Shown piece after piece: positions 35,771 through 44,846 of a DNA stretch of 64,000 nucleotides. Source of the stretch: Candidatus Thorarchaeota archaeon (GTDB lineage Archaea; Asgardarchaeota; Thorarchaeia; Thorarchaeales; Thorarchaeaceae); assembly GCA_004524595.1 (NCBI GenBank), contig SDOA01000005.1, forward strand, positions 1 to 64,000, written 5' to 3'. Under the pieces are notes generated by a model. It did not search any database. It was not told where the DNA came from and worked only from the letters and a program-made list of their open reading frames with translations. Numbering within the stretch: position 1 is the first letter of the stretch; the number at the start of each line of letters is the position of its first letter. Position numbers and translations under genes: made by a program.

Positions 35771-37504
35771 TTAACCTCCAGACATAAAGATGAGCTTCGA
35801 AATTGCAGAACGTAAGTCATCTTCTGAGAGGAAACCAGATAGCTGTTCATTTCCCATTTGCAGTGTCGGAAGAGCAGGAAGGTCTTTTTCATTTACTTCA
35901 CAATTTGGATCATCGACATTAATCACTTGCATATAGGTCGTACCTATACCTAACTCGTTTAACACAGCTGTTAGACTATCAAGAACAGGTCCACAAAAGA
36001 CGCAGTGTTCAGATTTGTAGTACATTATTGTAGGTATCTTGATAGCCTCTCTCCAAATAGGTAATAGGATAATGAATTTACTACCTTTTGATGAATTTCC
36101 TGGCACCATATCCTCAATCCAGATTCGCCCACCGAGATCAGAAATGTATCTATCCACAACTGCTAGCCCAATACCTGTTCCGCTTGGCAAATCCTCAGTT
36201 TCTCCCCCACGTCTGAAAATCAAAGTCTTTTGTTCATCTGGAATATCTAGATTATGATCGATAAATTCTATTCTCACCATATCATCAATTTCCGTAAGGT
36301 CGGCGTTTATCTCAAGAGTCACATCTTGAGCTCGTTCAATAGTTCCGCTAAAATGAATGATGTTAAAAAAGATGTACCAAATAAATGCATGACCATTTAC
36401 TTCAAACCCATCATCAGGGATATTTGATTTTATATCAATTTGCTTCCATTCAAAATCTCTTCTAGCCTCGCGAATGGCTTTGTTAAAGTGAGGTAACAAC
36501 TTCGTTCTTGTCTTCATTGGAGGTTCATGATCAAGAGATATTAGAACACCCATATTGGCAATCATTCTTGCTGAGTTTCGTAGACTCCATGATGTTTCGC
36601 TAATCAATATCTTCAATCTATCAGGCAAATCCAAGGAGATACTCAAGTCTTCAAGAACAAATAGAACATTTTGATTGGTCATGTTCAAATCGCTTGTCAT
36701 CACATCCAAGTATAAGTTAGCCCGTTCGCTTTCTTCTCGTAGACGTTGCTCAGTTGCTCGACGTCTAGAAATATCAATAGCAGTAAAGCCTATCTCTGTT
36801 GGTCGATCAACTCCTGATGCCAAAGCTCGCGAAGACGCACTAACCCAAATAGTCCGATTGTTCTTGCTTTTCATCTCCATTTCCAGACCAGTCACACTCT
36901 TTCCGCGCATTACTTCACGAATAATATCTGCACCAATGTCATATCCTACCTTAGGCTCAGGAAGGAACTCAGCAAGAGCTTTCCCAAGAATATCTTCTGC
37001 TTCACATCCTAGAAGCTCTTCAGCAGCTGCATTTACTTGTTCAACAATTCCATCTCGATTAAGTGTGAAATATGCAACAGGAGACATATCATATAGAGTC
37101 GCGAACCTATTCTCTAGCTCCGTCACTGCTGATTCGAGTGCAATCTGTGTTGAAATATTGCGAACAGATGCTAAGATTGATGGGCGACCATCAACAGTAA
37201 GTATTGTGGGCTTAATCTCAACATGAATTGTACTTCCATTTTTTGATGATAGTCTTGTAGTGAAGCATGAAAGAGCCTCACCAGAAAGAAATCTCTCAAT
37301 TTTTTCTGCATCATGACGTCGTGAAAGTGAATCAAGTACATCATCAAATGGAAGGTCAAGAAGGTCATCAATCTCAAAATCAAGCATCTCAGCAAAAATA
37401 GGATTTGACATAATGATGTCCTCATCCTGAATTACTATCATACCATCATGAACCACATCCATAATTATCTGAATCTGCTGAGAGTTTATTGATATATCTG
37501 ACAT
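35771..37504 (-). CDS. PAS-PAS kinase-like protein with degenerate kinase core and C-terminal thioredoxin-like domain
   Basis: The protein has 577 residues from ATG 37504, which has GAGGTG seven bases upstream. Its layout copies that of the protein at 15306-17081: PAS at about 8-120 and 128-248, a DHp helix, a GHKL domain and a thioredoxin-like tail. In the DHp the His is Ser271 (VMTSDLNMTNQ). The second Asn of the N box is Phe385 (NIIHFSG), and DxGxG reads DHNLD at 416-420; only GTGIGL (442-447) is kept. The tail keeps CVFC (Cys501, Cys504) and a cis-Pro type LPTLQM (Pro546). I infer a pseudokinase that may sense or relay redox state without autophosphorylation. Confidence 0.85.
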   Translation of the reverse strand: MSDISINSQQIQIIMDVVHDGMIVIQDEDIIMSNPIFAEMLDFEIDDLLDLPFDDVLDSLSRRHDAEKIERFLSGEALSCFTTRLSSKNGSTIHVEIKPTILTVDGRPSILASVRNISTQIALESAVTELENRFATLYDMSPVAYFTLNRDGIVEQVNAAAEELLGCEAEDILGKALAEFLPEPKVGYDIGADIIREVMRGKSVTGLEMEMKSKNNRTIWVSASSRALASGVDRPTEIGFTAIDISRRRATEQRLREESERANLYLDVMTSDLNMTNQNVLFVLEDLSISLDLPDRLKILISETSWSLRNSARMIANMGVLISLDHEPPMKTRTKLLPHFNKAIREARRDFEWKQIDIKSNIPDDGFEVNGHAFIWYIFFNIIHFSGTIERAQDVTLEINADLTEIDDMVRIEFIDHNLDIPDEQKTLIFRRGGETEDLPSGTGIGLAVVDRYISDLGGRIWIEDMVPGNSSKGSKFIILLPIWREAIKIPTIMYYKSEHCVFCGPVLDSLTAVLNELGIGTTYMQVINVDDPNCEVNEKDLPALPTLQMGNEQLSGFLSEDDLRSAISKLIFMSGG

Positions 37505-37635
37505 TATCAACACCTCACTCCGTTGAAAAGATACATTATCATTGATAAAGAAATCCTGCGAGTCATTAATGCGATTTGCTGACAAACTCCATCATTTTCG
37601 GAAGGAAGATTTCAGAGATTTTCAAATGAAATGGA

Positions 37636-38901
37636 CTACCCATCATTCTTATTTTGATGATCCTCTGGATGGATATATCGAAGAAGTGGAATAAGAATAA
37701 TCACACTTACAAACATTCCAACACCAGCAAATGCATAAACATAACGAAGACTAGCAGTTATATCCCAAAGTAAAGCACCAAAAGCTGCTGCAATTACGCC
37801 AACTGAACCCATCAATAAATCATAGGTTCCAAGTGCTCGCCCCTTAGTTTCATCAGAAACCACAAGTATAATGATGCTTCTTTCAGCACCAATCCATAGA
37901 ACAAAAGGAATAGCCCAGAGGAAATTAATGAGATACATCTGCAATGCACCAGAACCAACACTAAACCATAGAAATATGATAGCATTTCCTAAGATACCTA
38001 TTATGGTTGCTCCCTTCAAATTCCGATCTGCAAAAATGCTGGCAGGATACATGATAATAGCACTGGTCAGTGAGAAAAGACTCCATGTTAAACCATATGT
38101 AATGATGTCCACATTCCAAGGACCAACACAGAGATTTCCAAGAAGTGGTATTGACATACTCCAAGAAAAAGAAAAACCAATCATTCCCACAGTAAATACC
38201 CAGTATTCACGACCTAAAGTCTTGATTGATATCTTAGGACCAGCTCGTGCTTTATTGATAACTTCAGTACCTAGTGATTCCTTAATCAATACAAGTGCAG
38301 AGATGAAGGTGATAATAGCCGCCATTGCGCCAATTCGATGAAGGTCTCCAGATTGGTACCCATAATTAATGAGAAAAGAACCAAATAGAGGACCAAGAGC
38401 ATCTACGAACCAAAGAGGCATCATAACCATCATTAGACGGCGAGCGGGATTACGTCCATCATCAGATGCGATTTCATCTGCAGGCATTGCTCTCGATATC
38501 AAGCGAGACGTACTCATCCCAAACCACACTAATCCATATTGAACAGCAACAAAAGGCCATATCGGAAAGTAAGATAGAGTGATGAGACCAAGTATAACTG
38601 GGATAAAACCGAGAGCGATTGTCCATCTTCTTCCAATAAAGTCTGCAATATAACCAGATAAGACACTTGCAACTAAACCCGCAAAGGTTGCACCTGAAAA
38701 GACTACTCCCATCTGCCATGGTTCAAGGAATCCTTCTAGAAAGATACTAAACTCCCATTTCCAAAGTGCAGTCGAGAACTGAGATATCGCAAGGACAGCA
38801 GCTAGTCTCCAGAGATTCTTGCTAAGCCCAAGAAATCCAAGATGCGTGGGATGGACTCGATCGATGAAATCAATTGAAGGAGGATCATAGGTATCTTCCA
38901 T
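37636..38901 (-). CDS. Major facilitator superfamily transporter
   Basis: The 421-residue protein has 12 hydrophobic helices and the MFS loop motif GYIADFIGRRWTIA between helices 2 and 3. The start ATG at 38901 is clear. A substrate cannot be assigned. No regulator is adjacent. Sugar-porter-like arrangement of the N-terminal half (FIGRRWTI) is notable but not decisive. Confidence 0.9.
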   Translation of the reverse strand: MEDTYDPPSIDFIDRVHPTHLGFLGLSKNLWRLAAVLAISQFSTALWKWEFSIFLEGFLEPWQMGVVFSGATFAGLVASVLSGYIADFIGRRWTIALGFIPVILGLITLSYFPIWPFVAVQYGLVWFGMSTSRLISRAMPADEIASDDGRNPARRLMMVMMPLWFVDALGPLFGSFLINYGYQSGDLHRIGAMAAIITFISALVLIKESLGTEVINKARAGPKISIKTLGREYWVFTVGMIGFSFSWSMSIPLLGNLCVGPWNVDIITYGLTWSLFSLTSAIIMYPASIFADRNLKGATIIGILGNAIIFLWFSVGSGALQMYLINFLWAIPFVLWIGAERSIIILVVSDETKGRALGTYDLLMGSVGVIAAAFGALLWDITASLRYVYAFAGVGMFVSVIILIPLLRYIHPEDHQNKNDG

Positions 38902-39047
38902 AGAATAGCCTCGGTGACAATTTGCGAATTAATAACCATCTTAAGATACTGTCGATATTATTCAATGTGAGTTATATTGAGGGATAATAATAAACGGTGC
39001 TTTGTTTCCATTAATTCAATAATTGCATAATACTATGGAGACCCACA

Positions 39048-39806
39048 TTGATAGAATCAAACACCCATGATATCTTCGCCAAGATCTCAAGTATCAAATC
39101 TGCAGGGGTCATTGAACGATATGGTTTTAATGATTTCTTAGAAATAGCCAGAGAAGTACGCAGTAATGTCTCAGATGATGTTTGGTTAGAGGTAGGATGG
39201 GATATTTTGGAAGGCATGGGTCTTGAGGAACTATATGGGTGTGATTATGATATATTGACAGCATTAGAACACATTCCATCACAGTCAGATCTAGTAGATA
39301 TTCAGAGTTTTCTCAGATATTCACTTGTTGAAACCCTCTTAGAGCAATTCGATGCGGGAGGCACGACGGTACTTTTAGATATTGGAAAAATGGTGGGAAC
39401 TCCGGCTGACGTACTGATACCGCGAATTATTGAGCTTCGAAAAGATGAGATGGAGAATACAATCGTTCCAGTTATTGGAAAAGAGATCATAATCTATGAT
39501 GTATTTATGAATGAGATTCATACAATTACTGAACCTAATGATGCCGTAGTTCTGGATAGTCTATGGTTTACGGCGTATGGATGCCAAGTTCTGACATCTT
39601 TAGGATTGGGATTACGAGCAGATATAGACGCTTTAGAAAAAATTAGGAATGTAATGGAAAAAATGGAGGTCACACTGAAGGTTGGGAAAGGAAAATACTC
39701 AGTTGGTAAGAACCATTCCAATATGTCAGAAGCAATGAAGACTTTTATCCTGAAGAGAGCTGAGAATTCAACACATATATCGAAATATAGAAAATCAAAG
39801 CAATAG
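39048..39806 (+). CDS. Hypothetical protein, alpha/beta type
   Basis: The 252-residue protein starts at TTG 39048 with GGAG seven bases upstream. It has an all-helical N-terminal region (to residue 95), a central VLLDIGKMVGTPADVLIPRIIELRKDE segment and the strands ENTIVPVIGKEIIIYDVFMNEIHTI. The C-terminus is basic. No motif is recognisable. It lies between the MFS transporter and the first ssb gene and is followed by a hairpin. Confidence 0.55.
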   Translation: MIESNTHDIFAKISSIKSAGVIERYGFNDFLEIAREVRSNVSDDVWLEVGWDILEGMGLEELYGCDYDILTALEHIPSQSDLVDIQSFLRYSLVETLLEQFDAGGTTVLLDIGKMVGTPADVLIPRIIELRKDEMENTIVPVIGKEIIIYDVFMNEIHTITEPNDAVVLDSLWFTAYGCQVLTSLGLGLRADIDALEKIRNVMEKMEVTLKVGKGKYSVGKNHSNMSEAMKTFILKRAENSTHISKYRKSKQ

Positions 39807-39868
39807 CAGTATGCAATAAAGAATAGCTGTACCTAATCAAGAGTCGTAAATGAAAAAAAGAAAGATTA

Positions 39869-39899
39869 GAGGTTGGTCATCAAAAAGATTGACCAACTC
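39869..39899. terminator. Hairpin between the 39048 gene and ssb
   Basis: GTTGGTCA pairs perfectly with TGACCAAC across a 10-base A-rich loop. It lies between two convergent genes and can end transcripts from both sides. Confidence 0.6.
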
Positions 39900-39931
39900 C
39901 TGCTGTATTTAGTTTCTAGTCTGTAAGCGAT

Positions 39932-40468
39932 TTAATAACGTCGTCGACGATCTCCACCATCTCGGTAGCCGCCTCCGCCATCTCGACGGTCTCTGCCACC
40001 ATAGCCGCCTCCACCACCGTAACCGCCACCACCACGGTCACGACCTCCATAGCCGCCTCCTCGGCCGCCATAGCTTCTCCGGGGTCGGTCGTCAGGATGC
40101 TCTTCAGCACTCATATCATTCTCAGTGTTGATTTCTTCAATGGCGGTCTCAGCCTCTGAGAGTTCACCATATTTTCCAACATTGAGTCGTAGGTTGCCTC
40201 GGAAGAGACCCGTATATCCATTCTTCAAGGTATAAGTCGAGCCAGCAGTAATGTTATCTATTGCATCGTCCCATAATGGAACTTGAACAGTTCCAGTGGA
40301 ATCACCAACTGTTACATCTGCTACACGATGTGTTGCACCATCACTACGGGAAGAAACTTCTCGCTCTTCGCCTACTTCAATCACCTTGAAAGTGATTGTA
40401 ATATTTTTCATTCGTGGCTTAAGTTCAGCCACAGTCGCCTCAATTGGCTCACGTTCTTGATAGCTCAT
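39932..40468 (-). CDS. ssb: Single-stranded-DNA-binding protein, Sulfolobus/SOSS-B type, with RGG tail
   Basis: The protein has about 178 residues from ATG 40468. One OB fold (residues 5-110) runs TVAELKPRMKNITITFKVIEV, RVADVTVGDSTGTVQVPLWDD and LKNGYTGLFRGNLRLNVGKYG, matching the SSB of Sulfolobus and human SOSS-B1. Trp in PLWDD and Phe in GLF are the usual base-stacking residues. The tail from about residue 130 is Gly/Arg-rich (GGYGGRDR-type repeats), typical of RGG nucleic-acid binding. It is the second copy of a pair with 40800-41348 and shares its leader. It may also bind RNA. Confidence 0.93.
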   Translation of the reverse strand: MSYQEREPIEATVAELKPRMKNITITFKVIEVGEEREVSSRSDGATHRVADVTVGDSTGTVQVPLWDDAIDNITAGSTYTLKNGYTGLFRGNLRLNVGKYGELSEAETAIEEINTENDMSAEEHPDDRPRRSYGGRGGGYGGRDRGGGGYGGGGGYGGRDRRDGGGGYRDGGDRRRRY

Positions 40469-40640
40469 TGCGAATTCTCTCACTTTTGAGATATGCAGGT
40501 CTTACAAAACTAGCGTAATCATTCGTGGATATGCGAAACGGGATTCTTCCCTCACGAAACCATGTCTGAAAGGCGCCTCTTGCTTGGATGCCTGCATACA
40601 ATTTCAATGTATGCGTCCTTATTACCTTGTTCATTATGTC
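40469..40640 (-). promoter_or_regulatory. Conserved ssb leader B
   Basis: This is the 5' region of the ssb at 39932-40468. It contains the box CTAGTTTTG about 45 nt before the ATG and, nine nt before it, a hairpin TCTCA-loop-TGAGA (40478-40491) at the place where the other three ssb leaders have TCGC/GCGA. Farther up, GCATACA and TGTATGC form another stem. A 61-codon frame (40449-40634) also runs through it. Confidence 0.6.
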
Positions 40641-40714
40641 TTAGTGTATACTGAAAAGACAGATTTTTGGTTAACGTGGTTAAAATAATTCATAAACAAT
40701 GATAAACAAAGAGG

Positions 40715-40736
40715 GGGTGACTATCAATAGCCACCC
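40715..40736 (-). terminator. Terminator hairpin downstream of ssb 40800-41348
   Basis: On the minus strand GGGTGGCTAT and ATAGTCACCC make a 10-bp stem with one mismatch and a two-base loop, followed by a pyrimidine-rich CCTCTTTGTTTATC. Confidence 0.6.
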
Positions 40737-40799
40737 AAACGGAAAAATGAAAGATATTCTATCATTTTCCAAACAGTTTATTGAATTCGATTAAGAAAT

Positions 40800-41348
40800 T
40801 TAATATCTGCGTCGACGGTCTCCACCGCCACCTCGACGGTCTCTGCCACCGTAGCCGCCTCCGCCATCTCGACGGTCTCTGCCACCATAGCCGCCTCCAC
40901 CACCGTAGCCGCCACCGCCACTTCGACCTCCATAGCCGCCTCCGCCGCCATAGCTTCTTCGGGGTCGGTCATCCTCATGTACTGCAGCAGACATGTCATT
41001 CTCTTCGTTAATCTCATCAATTGGAGATTCAGCTTGTTCGAGTTTTCCATATCTTCCAACATTCAGTCTGAGATTGCCTTTGAAAAGACCTGTGTATCCA
41101 TTAGTAAGATTGTATGTTGATCCTTCTTCAATACCATCGATAGATTCGTCCCACAAAGGAACTTCTACGGTACCTGTTGAGTCACCAACTTTAATATCAC
41201 AGACACGATGTGTAGATCCATCCTTGCGTGATTCGATTTCTCTTTCTTCACCAATGCTCAGTACTTTGAATGCAATGGTGACATTCTTCATTCGTGGCTT
41301 CAATTCAGCCACAGTAGCCTCTACGGGCTCACGTTCTTCATAACCCAT
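40800..41348 (-). CDS. ssb: Single-stranded-DNA-binding protein with longer RGG tail
   Basis: The 182-residue protein is a close paralogue of the one at 39932. The OB domain reads TVAELKPRMKNVTIAFKVLSI ... CDIKVGDSTGTVEVPLWDES ... LTNGYTGLFKGNLRLNVGRYG. The tail has more repeated GGYGG/GGRDRR units. The acidic segment before the tail ends with MSAAVHEDDRPRRSYGG, as in the paralogue. Upstream is leader A with a hairpin 11 nt before the ATG. Probable role: protection of ssDNA (or RNA) in replication and repair. Confidence 0.93.
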   Translation of the reverse strand: MGYEEREPVEATVAELKPRMKNVTIAFKVLSIGEEREIESRKDGSTHRVCDIKVGDSTGTVEVPLWDESIDGIEEGSTYNLTNGYTGLFKGNLRLNVGRYGKLEQAESPIDEINEENDMSAAVHEDDRPRRSYGGGGGYGGRSGGGGYGGGGGYGGRDRRDGGGGYGGRDRRGGGGDRRRRY

Positions 41349-41545
41349 TGTTATTACACTCGCTTTATGCGATCTGCAAGTCGTTCAAAACTAGCGTGTT
41401 CTTCTGTGAGATTTGCGATGCGTAAAATAGACCCTCGACAATTCCTGTATAAGAAAGCGCGTCTCGCTTTTTTTGTACCTGCAGATTTTAGCTCCAAGTA
41501 TCTCCTTAAGAACTTGTGTACAGCGGCGTTAAATAGAAGACTCAT
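41349..41545 (-). promoter_or_regulatory. Conserved ssb leader A
   Basis: The leader of the ssb at 40800 carries the CTAGTTTTGAACGACTTG box and the hairpin TCGC-loop-GCGA (41360-41372) 11 nt before the ATG; the 3' arm runs into GAGTG, the only ribosome-site-like sequence. A 63-codon frame (41354-41545) encodes a basic peptide and ends just before the ssb start. Confidence 0.6.
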
Positions 41546-41710
41546 TTAACATATTCTGAAAAGTTGCATTCCTGTTCATCATTATAACATTTCTACAGCA
41601 ATACAGACAATATTCCAACATTCTGATTGCACCCAGCAATAATGTATCCATTCTGAATTAACAACTAACTTTTCAAATAGAGCTGTTTTTCATTAAGATG
41701 GTATTAAGAA

Positions 41711-44086
41711 CTATTTGACAACTGGCAGTCTAACTGAGAAAATCTTTTCTACGGACATATCATCTATCCTTGATTCTCTGATATTGAAATGACCATTTAA
41801 TGACTCAGTTATTGTACGAGAAGCAAGTATACCCAATATGCTACTACTATATGTCTTATTACTCACTTCGATACAACAGGGAGTAATAAAATCGATTTGC
41901 CAATATTCCGTATTATTCCATTCAACATTGTTCATATTAATGAGTACAGAATCACCAGCAATATTACACTCAAGAACATTATAGAGAATATTGAGAAAGA
42001 TATTCACAATTAATTCATTAGCCATAACAACTGCGTCCGAAGTATCAGGCTTGAATTCCACAACTAATTCGCCTGTGGTAACTCGTTTACTGAATATATC
42101 AAGTGCTTTCACAATAGTTGCGACCAAATTCGTGGGTGTTAATTGGATTTGCTTAAGCCGATCAGTTTCACTGAGAAGGCGCACATTGCTTATCAATTGT
42201 CCAGCAGCAGATATAATATTGCAGCCATTATCAGCAATTGTTGTTCTCTGTTCACTTTTTACATCGTCAGAACTGAGTAATTCAAATGACGTGAGCAAAA
42301 TTTGATTGAAATTCGTTATATCATGCATTAACAGGTCTGCGTATATACTTGCCTTTTCGTGTGATTTTTCAATCTCATGCAAAGCGCGAATATAAAGAAT
42401 TGCCAATAGAGGAGGTCCTGCTAACAATCCTGCAAAGAGATAGATTTCAGAAACCCACCACCCACTTTCCCAGAGACTGTAATAGCTCTTGAGAATATTA
42501 GGTAGAGTCCACATTGCTAAAAAGATGATTACATAGAGTTCTAGGGTTATGACACCTCTAGAACGAGCTGATAGCAGAAAGATTAGATGAGCAAATGCAA
42601 ACATGATTACAAGATTTGTACACAGAATGATTATACTGCCAATGGCACTATCAATTAGTTCTGGGTTCACACGAAGAGTAATTTGGTTGATGACTTCTCC
42701 AATCACAATTAAAGATACCATTCCAGCTAGAACAAGTGAGAGTTGAAATATTGATGGAGGTTTCCTATCTTCAGAAGGCGGATTGGTAGTCCAGTAGATG
42801 GCTAGAAATAGTAATGCAAGAGTAAGAAGGCTTCCTACAGTATATGGTGTGATTGGTTCGCCTAACGGGGCGAAAAAGGGAATTGTAATATTGAATAGTA
42901 GAATTAGGGTGACAGAAGCCCATAAGCCAAAGAGCAATATCAAAGGATAATGATTCCAGGATGTCATCTTCTTTGGATATATGTATAGTAAGATTGCCAT
43001 CATTCCAGCAAGTGAGCCAGCACCAGTGTGAATGATGGAATATGCCAAGAGATTCAAAGGTTCAATTATCACGTTTAGTGACATTGATTCTATTGCAATG
43101 GTAATCAAAAACGGAAAATATGCAATTATGATCAATAAAATGGAAAAAGCATAAGATCCTCGCAGCGTAAATCCAGAATTTCTTAGAAAAGGTACAGAGA
43201 GAGCTAAGCAGAACACAAGAAATCCAGCCATCTGAATGGTTTCGGGATATTCCCATCCCATTGAGGGAGAAGGCAATGTGAAAAGTAAGAAAATTGTAGA
43301 AATTACGAAGAGGAGCATTGCGGTGATAAAGTATCCTCTGTCCAATGGTAGATTTCTTGTTCGTAACTTTGTTGCTAGAGTGGATGCCAAAGTCAATCCC
43401 GCAATTGCTATTGCTGCTAATAGGTTTCCTAATGTGAAAAGAGCTGCCTGAGTTAAAACAGGCAATACGAAGAACCACATTATCGCATAAACAACAAAGG
43501 GAAGTAAGAGCAGCAATAGTACCAAAATTTGTGGAATAGGAATGACCTTGTTCAAAGTAGATTGTCTATAATAGCAAACAGATGCTCCACCAATAAGAAT
43601 TCCAAATAGAGCTAAATCCAATAGATCAGCTACTGTATTAGTAAGAACTCTATCAACAGGTTGTGAAAGGTCGAGTAGGTTCTTTCCGGCACTTCCTATG
43701 TGGAGTACTATGGAGAATAGTAATGCAGACATCAGAACTATATGAGGACGTGATCTCAATTTCTGATAGGCCAAGAGAACTAGAGCTGCTGACATAGAAA
43801 TCCAAAAAGCAAGAACTGAATGCACTCCAACTCTTGTCGCTGGTGAATACGATACTAGCCCTGCTGGACCAAGCGCGAACCCAGCGAAAATAGTTGCTAA
43901 AGGTACTAGAATTAGCACCTTAAGCAATATACGTCTTTGGCGCAGCACAGAAATATCACTCCTTAGAATTAAGGACAACCACTTTCTATTTGAAAAGGCT
44001 TTCTTACACGTATCTTCTTTATTGAATCCAATCAATGAACTATGATATGACGATGTTATTTTCTGCTGGAGTATTGAAAGCATCAT
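41711..44086 (-). CDS. Multi-pass membrane kinase-like protein with degenerate ATPase domain
   Basis: The 791-residue protein has about 14 hydrophobic helices (residues 55-570), then a DHp with His588 in DLLMHDITNFNQ and a GHKL-like domain. The second Asn of the N box is present (LNILYNVLECN), but the DxGxG motif is replaced by ITPCC and the GxGxGL lid by SSILGILASR. The His may therefore be phosphorylated in trans or the domain may only bind. The gene overlaps the upstream methyltransferase by 4 bp (ATGA). The sensed ligand is unknown; the many helices resemble archaeal 7TM-type sensors repeated twice. Confidence 0.75.
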   Translation of the reverse strand: MMLSILQQKITSSYHSSLIGFNKEDTCKKAFSNRKWLSLILRSDISVLRQRRILLKVLILVPLATIFAGFALGPAGLVSYSPATRVGVHSVLAFWISMSAALVLLAYQKLRSRPHIVLMSALLFSIVLHIGSAGKNLLDLSQPVDRVLTNTVADLLDLALFGILIGGASVCYYRQSTLNKVIPIPQILVLLLLLLPFVVYAIMWFFVLPVLTQAALFTLGNLLAAIAIAGLTLASTLATKLRTRNLPLDRGYFITAMLLFVISTIFLLFTLPSPSMGWEYPETIQMAGFLVFCLALSVPFLRNSGFTLRGSYAFSILLIIIAYFPFLITIAIESMSLNVIIEPLNLLAYSIIHTGAGSLAGMMAILLYIYPKKMTSWNHYPLILLFGLWASVTLILLFNITIPFFAPLGEPITPYTVGSLLTLALLFLAIYWTTNPPSEDRKPPSIFQLSLVLAGMVSLIVIGEVINQITLRVNPELIDSAIGSIIILCTNLVIMFAFAHLIFLLSARSRGVITLELYVIIFLAMWTLPNILKSYYSLWESGWWVSEIYLFAGLLAGPPLLAILYIRALHEIEKSHEKASIYADLLMHDITNFNQILLTSFELLSSDDVKSEQRTTIADNGCNIISAAGQLISNVRLLSETDRLKQIQLTPTNLVATIVKALDIFSKRVTTGELVVEFKPDTSDAVVMANELIVNIFLNILYNVLECNIAGDSVLINMNNVEWNNTEYWQIDFITPCCIEVSNKTYSSSILGILASRTITESLNGHFNIRESRIDDMSVEKIFSVRLPVVK

Positions 44087-44781
44087 ATTTTCCTAAAGAC
44101 CAAGATATACCTGAGACTATTACCTATCTGCTTCACTCTTTCAAATCCTGCTTCCGTTGCCCATTTAGTAATAGTTCGTGGTAAGGGGTAATCTGGATCA
44201 AGAAACAGTTCAGCATCAGCGTATACAGCATCAGCTTTCATTAATCGTTTTATCTGAAGAAGAGCTTTTACGGGATTTGGTATCTCAGGAAGAACTGTGA
44301 CAGAAAACACAGCATCAGCAATGCCATCATCAAGTGGTATTTGTGCCTCTGCATCTGCAAGAATAGGGACTATGTTTTTCACATCATGTTCTTCCATTCT
44401 TGCTCGAAGTCTATCTAACATCCCCTGTTGCACATCCACTGCATACACCATTCCATTTGGTCCAATCGCTCCAGCTACAGCCATAGTATATAGACCAGAG
44501 CCACACCCAATTTCAACAACCTTCATTCCAGGTTTTGCATTAATCGCGTCAACAACCATTACAGGTGGTTGTACACGGTTTCTATATGGTCCTGCAGCAA
44601 TTGCATCACCCATCCGAGCAGGCATTGGAAATTTCCAGAAATAGCGTATTGACCTAACACAGATGAAAACCCACATGAAGAGGAACAGGAAAATGAAAAG
44701 GACAATCTCAATTAGCCAACGCACTCCCTGAAATAAGAAACCATTTGGCTCCAAATACTGTATCAGCAACTCACACACCAA
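44083..44781 (-). CDS. Membrane-anchored class I SAM-dependent methyltransferase
   Basis: The 232-residue protein has one membrane helix near residues 20-45 and then a class I methyltransferase domain: KVVEIGCGSGLYTMAVAGAIG (SAM loop), VYAVDVQQGMLDRL (Asp that binds ribose), and DAVFSVTVLPEIPNPVKAL. The start is TTG 44781 or GTG 44778. It is divergent from the TetR gene and shares a palindrome with it, so its control by TetR is likely. Substrate could be a lipid or quinone, given the anchor. Confidence 0.82.
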   Translation of the reverse strand: MVCELLIQYLEPNGFLFQGVRWLIEIVLFIFLFLFMWVFICVRSIRYFWKFPMPARMGDAIAAGPYRNRVQPPVMVVDAINAKPGMKVVEIGCGSGLYTMAVAGAIGPNGMVYAVDVQQGMLDRLRARMEEHDVKNIVPILADAEAQIPLDDGIADAVFSVTVLPEIPNPVKALLQIKRLMKADAVYADAELFLDPDYPLPRTITKWATEAGFERVKQIGNSLRYILVFRKI

Positions 44782-44794
44782 ATGAATTATATTA

Positions 44795-44810
44795 ACTAAC
44801 GTTTGTTAGT
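44795..44810. promoter_or_regulatory. TetR-type palindrome between divergent genes
   Basis: ACTAAC and GTTAGT are inverted around a four-base centre GTTT. It lies 14 bp from the methyltransferase start and 37 bp from the TetR start. Confidence 0.6.
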
Positions 44811-44846
44811 CTAATAGACATTGGATAATAAATAGCTTGTGATCAA

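Noticed and set aside
39916..41062. Glu/Ala/Val-rich and His-rich frames over the ssb RGG tails
   Set aside because: They arise from the repeated glycine and arginine codons read in another frame; the OB-fold proteins are the real genes.
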